Assembly: GCA_946122785.1 (NCBI GenBank)
Contig: CAMGYJ010000006.1
Coordinates: 46,148,066-46,212,065 of the forward strand
DNA from: Linum tenue
Taxonomy: Eukaryota > Streptophyta > Magnoliopsida > Malpighiales > Linaceae
Direction of reading: 5' to 3'
Length of the DNA stretch: 64,000 bases
Shown here: in pieces, positions 56,941 through 64,000 of the stretch
How the letters are laid out: every line of letters starts with the position of its first letter
How positions within the stretch are numbered: the first letter of the stretch is position 1
Translations under genes and position numbers: made by a program
The notes under the pieces: generated by a model
The model's input: the letters and a program-made list of their open reading frames with translations, nothing else
Database searches by the model: none
What the model was told of the DNA's origin: nothing

Positions 56941-59522
56941 ATGGCGGATTCGAGCGAGTCAGTTTCCATTGACATTGATATGCTGTCTTTTGGTGGCAAG
57001 GTAAATAGCAATCTCACAAGTTCTATGGGAAACAAGCTTGAGAGCTTCTCCTCACAATGGTGGATTTGATTTCTGTGTTTTTGGCTCTTCTGATTTTTTT
57101 GCTATTGGGGAAACAGGAATGTGTGGTTAAAACGAGCAAAGGTTCAATTTCTGTGTACGTTTGTGGGATCAGGAGAAGCCGCCTCTGATTACTTACCCAG
57201 ATGTTGCTCTCAATTGTAAGTCTACGTTTTCTTGGTGCTGGATTTAAATGAAGCTTTTTTTCTCCTTTTTCTTTTATATATTGTTGCTTCTTATTCTTCC
57301 CAAGCTGGGAGATTCAATGGGAGGTTCTTGTGCTTTGGTTTCGTTTGAAAAGGAAAGGGGATTGCTTGTTTTGTTGGTTTTTGCTGGATTCGGTTTGTAG
57401 ATTTTGAGTTTTTGAAGCTGCTGCGATGTGGTGAAATTGAGCTTCAGTAATTTGAATTGGGCTGTAATGGGTTGAGACTGCAATCTTCTTTGTTTCTTGG
57501 CTTTCGTTGCTTGCTGTAAATATTTTTCTGATGTGCTGGAACCAAGGATTGGAGGATTTAATGTTATCTTCTGAATGGTTGCCGTGTTTGATTGCTGAAC
57601 ATTTTTCTGTGCTTCTTTCATTGAATTCTGTAATTTAATCATGGCTTCGTGGGTTTTTGCAGCCATGTCTTGCTTCCAAGGATTGTTCTTTGCCCAGAAG
57701 CAGCTCCTTTGTTGCTTCACAACTTCTGCATATACCACATTGATGCCCCAGGCCACGAGGTTAGCGTCTATCTTTTAGCTGAATGTGAAGCTTCTTGTTC
57801 CATTTGATGCCTTTGTGTGATAGTAATACTAGCCACATTTTGTTTAAGAGTTGTTGCAGTTGGGAGCTGATGTTATTTCTTCAGATGCTCCACTTCTGAG
57901 TGTTGACGACTTGGCAGACCAGGTTGCTGAAGTGCTCGATTACTTCGGGTGTGGAACCACAACCATTTTCCCATTGTCTTTTCAGTCTCCTTTTATTTTT
58001 GAGTTATTAACTGAAGGTCTTCTTTTCAGGCTGCAAAAGGTCCTGTGCTTGGGTGTTACTGCAGGAGCTTACATCCTTACACTATTTGCAGTAAGTTAAT
58101 AGTCAAAGTACCCTAGTCAATTCCCCTTTCTGGGATTTCCCATATTTCCTTATGACAATTCTTGCCTTTCATTTGCAGATGAAATATAGAGAATCGGTGC
58201 TCGGGTTGATTCTTGTTTCTCCCATTTGCAAAGCTCCTTCATGGACTGAATGGCTTTACAATAAGGTTTATGATTTATCTATCCTTAGCTTCACACCTCC
58301 ATGCTCTAGAATGATCAACTAAAGCCCTCTTAAGATATATGTCAAACATTGAATCAACATTTCTATCCTGATTTTCAGGTTTTATCTAATGTATTATACT
58401 TCTACGGAATGTGCGGGATAATGAAGGAATGCCTCCTCCAGCGGTACTTCAGTAAGGTATTGTTGGTGAGTGATGGTCTAGTGTTGTTCTCTCATCTCTT
58501 CTCGGCAAAAAAAACTTATCATATTCTTGGTTTTTCTAATATAGGAAATGAGGTGTGGTATACAAGGAACTGAATCAGACATCATTCAGGCCTGCAGAAG
58601 GGTGAGAAAATTTCTCTCATAATTGCTTTACCCCGTTTTTGTGTTTTGATCAACATTTTTACTTCAGTCCTTGGTAAATTTTATATATTGAGAACTTGTG
58701 AATCTACTTGGAACTAACACTACCATAAGTTCAAGACAAATTAGTTCATGGAACAGCTATCGTTTATGATTTTTTGGTTAGTTAATATGTGTGTTGAAAA
58801 GTCATTCTAATGGTTGGTATGTGATGCAGTTGCTTGATGAAAGGCAGAGTTTGAATGTGAAGCGTTTTCTTCAAGCAGTAAATGAGTATGTACTTGTTGT
58901 TACTTATTACTAGATGCTTCGTCAAAATATATCTGCTTCCTCTCTATTTCTTTTGTTTCGGCCCTATTCTTTCTCAATTTTTGAGGAAAAGGTAATATTA
59001 GAGGAAACCCTGGGCTTACTTTTTGAACTCTATGTATGCTGCAGGAGGCATGACCTTTCAGACAGCTTGCACAAATTGGAGTGCAAGACACTTGTATTTG
59101 TAGGTGAAAGTAGTCCGTTTAGAGATGAAGCTGTGTATATGAGTTCGAAAATGGGCAGAAAAAGCTGTGCTCTTGTTGAGGTATCATTTCATTTATGTTA
59201 CTGAACTTATTGTTTGGGGTGCCTGCAAGTCCTTCTAATGCTTGGTTCACTTACGAAAAGCCATATATGCTTGGAACAGGTTCAGGCATGCGGCTCGCTG
59301 GTAACCGAAGAACACCCATATGCAATGATAATCCCCATGGAGTTCTTTCTCATGGGTTTTGGCTTCTATAGGCAACACCCTATGGCTTCTTCTTCATCTA
59401 GTAATGGGTCTAACCATTCGAGTCCCTCGCGGCAATGTTGCATAGCACCGGAGCTTCTCTCCCCCGAGAGCTTGGGGATTAAGCTGAAACCGATCAAAAC
59501 CCGCATAGACATCCAGTTCTGA
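56941..59522 (+). CDS. NDL: NDL (N-MYC downregulated-like) protein, 11 coding exons, two frame breaks
   Basis: Ndr family (PF03096), alpha/beta-hydrolase fold without proven catalysis; Arabidopsis NDL1-3 bind the G-protein beta subunit AGB1 and affect auxin transport. Exons, all GT-AG: 56941-57000, 57117-57215, 57663-57759, 57860-57948, 58030-58090, 58179-58265, 58379-58456, 58545-58601, 58830-58885, 59045-59180, 59280-59522. Start [20 protein letters not shown]. Family blocks: [61 protein letters not shown]-like [49 protein letters not shown] at the end. CDS is 1063 nt, about 354 residues if both breaks are discounted, the usual family length. The frame is off by one after GTTTGTGGG (about 57168) in exon 2 and again after TTGTTCTTT (about 57688) in exon 3. 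Both are homopolymer runs, so sequencing error is likely; otherwise this is a pseudogene. Confidence 0.93.
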
Positions 59523-59945
59523 TGCAACATTGAAGTAAAAGATGAGATGGTCGGGGAAAGGAAAGCAAGCATCTTGATCTCAGTGCACATACTATGTGTA
59601 GTAGAAGCAACCAGAACAAAAAGTCTATATACTCGGCAATGATATAGATGGTATATATATAAGATATATGTGTTGGTATTCTTTGATTGTATTGGCGGTA
59701 GGAGAAGTATTGTGATTCAGTTGGTGGGGAGGGGCTTTGAAGTTTCTTCTACTTCACTTGTATGATGAATGAAAGATGCAGTGTAGATGAAGGTGGGGAA
59801 GGGAAAGGAACAAAGAATTAGGATCCTTCTTTCTCTAGACATTCATTTGTAGGTCCTTTTCTTCTTTTCTACTTTAGGTGTTTTATGTTGATGTCATTCA
59901 TCTCTGTAACTCTGTTTTGTTTTCTGTAATAACCTGATGAATGAC
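59523..59945 (+). other. NDL 3' untranslated region
   Basis: T-rich sequence after the stop, with polyadenylation-like ATGATGAATGAAAG (about 59763) and CTGTAATAACCTGATGAATG (about 59924). The exact end cannot be placed. Confidence 0.45.
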
Positions 59946-60365
59946 GAAGAAGAGAGTTGGAGGTTCTTCGGAGAATTGCCCTTCAGATGATTTATCGGTT
60001 TGTGTTTGAACTCGTTTGTCCCTTCAGCAGGTGCATAGGTTGGTCGATGTCACTTTTTATAGTGCAAGATGTTTTTTTCAACGATCAGCGTCTCACGAAT
60101 TTCATTTGCCTAACATTATTTTAGCAATTGCTTAAACTTAAAACCTTAAATTATCTTCAATTCTTGGTGAAGGGATCTATCTTACAGCTCCTTAAGATGT
60201 CCATCCACAGCACTCCAATTGTCTACCACCTAATTTCACACATCAAGTAACTGTAGCATAATTAAAGCATTAAGCAAATGTCTTACGAAAAAAAGAAAGC
60301 ATTCAACAAATGGAAATACGGAATTTATACACCACTCATGACGAACTTACAAAATTAATATACAT
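59946..60365. other. Non-coding, nothing recognised
   Basis: AT-rich intergenic sequence downstream of NDL. Confidence 0.4.
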
Positions 60366-60592
60366 AAATATAAACGAGTTAATGTTCACTAAGAATGTTA
60401 AACCTCTCGATTCTGTTTTATTGACTAATTATTTTTGTTTGTTGTTGGACTCCTGATCAGTTTTGAATTTGAGAATCACTATTACTAATTCTCTTTGTTA
60501 TCCGACATAGTTTCCTTTTTTGCTTTCAACTTCATTCACAATCTTTATTAATAGAGCAATTAAGCCTACGACAGTGTCGAACAACAATGAGT
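60366..60592 (+). repeat. Direct repeat, copy 1
   Basis: From AAATATAAACGAGTTAATGT to GAACAACAATGA; closely matches 60835-61065. The two copies are spaced by ~240 bp of unrelated sequence. Confidence 0.85.
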
Positions 60593-60834
60593 CTACTTAG
60601 GTTTAGGTAAATATCATTTATTAGTCAAAAGTTTCATTTTTTTTTAAATTGAATGTTGATCGTCATATCTTCTCATTCTATATCATATTGTCAAGTCAAT
60701 ATTACTAACAAAATTACAAATAAAAAATTAATTTTAGGTTAATAATACTAACAAAACACCATAACGGGCCACGTAATACATGCGCATAGGCCATCTCCGT
60801 CCCGCAACAAGGCGCGTCATCAACATCTAGTATA

Positions 60835-61065
60835 AATATAAACAAGAGTTAATGTTCACTCAGAATGTTAAACCTCTCAGTACTGTTTTATTGACTAATT
60901 ATTTTTGTTTGTTGTTGGGCTTCTGATCAATTTTGAATTTGAGAATCACTATTACTAATTCTCTATGTTATCCGACATTGTTTCCTTTTTTGCTTCCATA
61001 ATATGACTTCATTCACAATCTTTACTAATAGAGCAATTAAGCCAACGACAGTCGGACAACAATGA
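60835..61065 (+). repeat. Direct repeat, copy 2
   Basis: Second copy of the 60366-60592 unit. Differences include a short insertion (CCATAATATGA, about 60997) and GTCGG for GTGTCG. Confidence 0.85.
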
Positions 61066-61883
61066 TTTCGATGAGAGGGGCGATCCACAACTGTTGAAAT
61101 AACGGTACCCCTTCCTTTCGATTTGATTTCGGTTCTCGGTGGGTCATGCCGCGCGGAGGGCCTTAGAACTAGAACTATAACCATGATTTTGTATGCGGTG
61201 AGATGCATTGGAATACATGAATGAAGTCGTGTTATTGAAAATCCGAAAGAAAAAAATAAAGGATTGAAGACACATAATTGGGTAACAACAACCGTATTGT
61301 TTATGTGTGGAATGAGGGACAGGGCAGCAAGAACCACATCGTTTGTGTGTGACGCCTGTTTTTCTCACCAGGTCAGGATGAAAATGGATCAACTCATGGG
61401 TCGACTTACTGCAAGGTTCTCGGGTTGAAGGCATACAACGTCGTTTTCCCGTTAATTTGAGAAATGGGCAACTTTCCCGGTTTTCCTTTTACTTAACCCT
61501 ATTTTTGAAATTCTAAATTCTAAATTGAACATTTGAATATTAATGTTATAAAATTATATGTTACTAACCATATATTAAATTTTATTTAATATAATTTATA
61601 AATGTATAAATAATATAACAATTTTCTATACATTCGACCTAAAGCGATCAGACCATTAATCATAAACCTACTTGATCGACCGGATTGAGAACCTTGCTTA
61701 TAAGTGAAAAAAGAAACACAACTTCCCGCAGTAGAGTGCAGGTAAACACATCTAGTAGGAAGTATAAATTACATCGTTGATCTCATGAATCGGGGTGCAA
61801 TTGCAGTCCATGTTAAAGTATGTACAGTGCGTAGGGGTGGACGTGGAATGTTTCCGTCGAGTTCGGATCCGACCCAATTAATG
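61066..61883. other. Non-coding, nothing recognised
   Basis: The minus-strand frames at 60963-61434 overlap repeat copy 2 and have no recognisable domain. The rest is AT-rich. Confidence 0.4.
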
Positions 61884-62256
61884 TGTTAGAAACAAAGGGG
61901 TTTAGGGTACGGACTATTACTTCTATTATTAAATAAATATAATTACTATTAGGAATAGAGAAATTCGGTTAAGTTGGGCCGAATGGGTTAGGATTAATCT
62001 TAGGGTTTGGGATGTCTTTCTATTATAAATATGTACCTTGAGTTTATGTCAAAATTAATCAGAAAAGTATTATCGAAGTATCTCTCAAAACCCTAATATC
62101 TCTTCCTCTCAATTCATCACCTATTCCTAAAGGTCGTCGACCATTCTTCTACTCGATCCCCAAATTCTTCTTCTAAATCACTAGATCCCCAATTATGTTC
62201 TTCCCAATCTCAATCCCTAATTCTATTCGAAACCCTAAAGAACCGTAGTTCTAACA
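61884..62256 (+). repeat. LTR of a Copia-type element
   Basis: 373 bp bounded by the inverted repeat TGTTAGAA (61884) / TTCTAACA (62256), with TATTATAAATATG (about 62020) as a TATA-like box. It is followed directly by a perfect PBS, so this is a 5' LTR in plus orientation. The partner LTR is not in the window. Confidence 0.8.
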
Positions 62257-62257
62257 G

Positions 62258-62270
62258 TGGTATCAGAGCC
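62258..62270 (+). promoter_or_regulatory. PBS (initiator Met tRNA)
   Basis: TGGTATCAGAGCC, one base after the LTR, complementary to the 3' end of plant initiator-Met tRNA. Confidence 0.9.
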
Positions 62271-62354
62271 TGGTTGCGAATATGAGTTCATCACAACTCT
62301 CAATCGGGAACGAGCGCATAATTGAAGATCTCGAGCAAAATATTCGTAGATGGG

Positions 62355-62479
62355 AGTATCCTCATTGTGTTAAGTTATTCGTCTCCTAACCCGGGTTCGA
62401 ATTCAAGCATATATGTATCCAAAAACATGCATCGGATGAGCTAACATTTACGGGGGAGCGCCCACTGGGTTACAAATGC
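62355..62479 (+). mobile_element. Possible SINE
   Basis: About 125 bp between two AGATGGG copies (62348-62354 and 62480-62486) and containing CCCGGGTTCGAATTC (62390-62404), close to a Pol III B box. The A box is weak and there is no A- or T-tail, so this is tentative. Confidence 0.3.
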
Positions 62480-62486
62480 AGATGGG

Positions 62487-63600
62487 TTCGTTTCTGAAAG
62501 CAGATTGAGGAATTCACGACATGGCACACTGCCGTGTTGGCCTCATAAAAGCAAACTCTACATTAAAATCCCCAAAGTTTTCGCATCTCCCGTCCATGAC
62601 GAAGAGGCAATAACCGTACAACCACCATATGATGTCGAAGAAGGCCAGACCGACGAGCCGCCTCAGGCACCAACGAGTGAAGCGGATGTGACCGTGGCGA
62701 TCTCGACTAAATCATGGCGGAGGAAGTGCAGCGGAAGGTGGAGGCACCAGCGGAAGCTAGCAGCGCAAAGGTTGGTAACGACCAGGTGGATGAGGCGGTG
62801 AACCCGATTAATCCACCACTATAATCCAGCGCTAACGCCAGCGAACAACTGGAAAAAAGCAGATCCGGTGGCTGTAGAGGCCGCACCAACTACTATCCCT
62901 ATTATCAATGGATCGAAAAAGGAGCTGATGACCCCTCCACCATCACCGCTCATCGTCCATTAATCAGTTGTCACTAAAGTGATTGTAGGCGAAGGCCGAG
63001 TTAGGCCAACTGCTCATCCTAAGAAGACGAAGGTAGGAGCCGCCCAGAGCGTCACCATATTTGTGCAAGGCCCTGCTGCAATTACCCCACGAGCTGGTTG
63101 TTTTTGCCAACAAGCGTGGGAGGTGAAAAATTAGACAGGCAAAGTGAAGGTATCGCTCAACTGTCCTTACTCTTCGAGAATTCTGTGCGTGCCTAGGGCA
63201 ATTAACTGGAAATTTTGGAGGAAGAAAAAGGCGATGTTTTCTCGGAATATGGAACAAATTAAGATAGTTGGTAGTGTTGTGCTAAGGTCACGGATAGAAG
63301 GAAGGAATCATTGGGGTTGCGAAGCTTGTACCACGACTAACAATAGAAGTGAATGTGAAGCTCGACAGGGGAGCTGTAAGGGGTGAGCTTGATGTCGTTA
63401 GTTTAGTAGGAGTTCGGATTGGCAGGACATTGCTTTCAATAAAGGGGTGGAATGTGTACAATGACAACCGCCGAATTTGGCGTCACAGTTTGAGTTCGCA
63501 TAAGCTTGTGGAATAGATGGAAGCGTTCAAGAAGGAGTAAAGCTTAGTTGACGATAGTGTTAAAAAGAGTTGCGGAATTTCTCTCTCGCTGGCATTGCTA
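62487..63600 (+). other. Interior of the LTR element, no recognised domain
   Basis: Short plus frames (62505-62801; 63144-63386) are Pro/Glu/Ala-rich or basic. A MAEEVQRKVEAPAEASSAK frame starts at 62713. None carries a Copia gag or pol motif I recognise, so the element may be non-autonomous. Confidence 0.35.
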
Positions 63601-63683
63601 GTGCTGCTAGATACAGAGGGTTGGATCAAAGGCAAGAACAGACAAATGGAGGAAGGGAATGCATGATCCGTATCCGGATTCTG

Positions 63684-64000
63684 TCATATCAGAACTCCAA
63701 AGCATTCCCAAGCCTGTTGGAAATTCTCTCGGACCCCTTGTTGGAAGGTGACAATATCCTTCTTCTGCATCATAACTAATGTACTAGCTAGGTGTCGATA
63801 CACAAAAGTTTCCATGACTTCGCCCCATGGCGAGGAAGTAGCTTGAAACTCCCTATACCATATGGTGGGCTCCCCTCGCAGAGTGTAAGTGAAGAATACC
63901 ATTAATCTGATCTTGAGTGAACCCCGGATATTCTCACAGCTTTGGCGGCCTTTAGAAAGTAAGACATATGATCGAGAGCACTCTCATCACTCACTCCTTG
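63684..64000 (-). pseudogene. Gypsy-type gag fragment, truncated by the window end
   Basis: The minus-strand frame has FTYTLRGEPTIWYREFQATS, SPWGEVMETFVYR, then FQQGVRENFQQAWECFGVL, matching the Retrotrans_gag pattern (LRG.A..WY.......SW.E....F ... F.Q...E....AWERF..L). An upstream piece in another frame reads SALDHMSYFLKAAKAVRI. It is on the strand opposite to the LTR at 61884, so it belongs to another element that runs in from the right. Confidence 0.65.

Noticed and set aside
60963..61434. 124-aa and 96-aa minus ORFs
   Set aside because: Overlap a duplicated AT-rich repeat. The other repeat copy lacks the frame, and no domain is recognisable.
62355..62479. B-box-like sequence as a tRNA gene
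   Set aside because: No acceptor stem or anticodon arm can be folded around it. At best a SINE-like fragment.

Overview
The window is plant nuclear DNA, most likely from an angiosperm and probably a eudicot. It holds one recognisable host gene, an NDL / N-MYC-downregulated-like gene with 11 coding exons and short AT-rich introns (56941-59522). Almost everything else is transposable elements of flowering-plant types: Athila/Tat-type Ty3-gypsy, Copia, LINE remnants and Mutator-like TIR elements. I cannot name the species from the sequence alone.

Layout. 1-610: an LTR end of a minus-strand element. 611-2925: a LINE RNase H-region remnant split by a 1.5-kb Pack-MULE-like element (867-2398) with ~200-bp TIRs and a 10-bp TSD. 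3607-28628: a 25-kb nest. Its outer part is an Athila/Tat-type element with gag-protease and a downstream env-position ORF but no reverse transcriptase or integrase. It carries two insertions: a poly(T)-headed piece with a minus-strand TIR-domain fragment of NLR type (about 9851-11612), and a complete 12.9-kb Athila-type element (12619-25566; TSD CCTAT; gag-pro-RT-RNaseH-INT plus env-position ORF, all decayed by stops and frameshifts). The nest lies between two diverged copies of a ~0.5-kb unidentified repeat. 30957-32389: three tandem ~0.48-kb repeats. 33218-42770: a Copia element interrupted by two minus-strand LTR elements. 43763-46607: a TIR element with a tiny histone-H3-tail-like ORF. 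47350-50880: a decayed Copia polyprotein. 51138-53716: a TIR-bounded unit carrying a decayed plant mobile domain (MAIN/MAIL-like) gene. 56941-59522: NDL. 60366-61065: a duplicated AT-rich segment. 61884 to the end: an LTR with an initiator-Met PBS, followed by a minus-strand gypsy gag fragment.

The most interesting material is non-coding and shared by the two related Athila-type elements. (i) A twin-hairpin element begins exactly 12 nt after the stop codon of the main ORF in both, with a compensatory base-pair change. (ii) Arrays of CACGG/CCGTG-cored palindromes occur both in the LTRs and inside the element; the internal array runs into a TATA box, a leader and a predicted intron ending just before the env-position ATG, which suggests a second internal promoter. 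(iii) Purine tracts like the true PPT recur internally. (iv) A 3' block stays conserved as nucleotide sequence although its antisense ORF shows no protein-level constraint.

The NDL gene reads well over all 11 exons except for two single-base losses, both in homopolymer runs. Assembly error is as likely as pseudogenisation.
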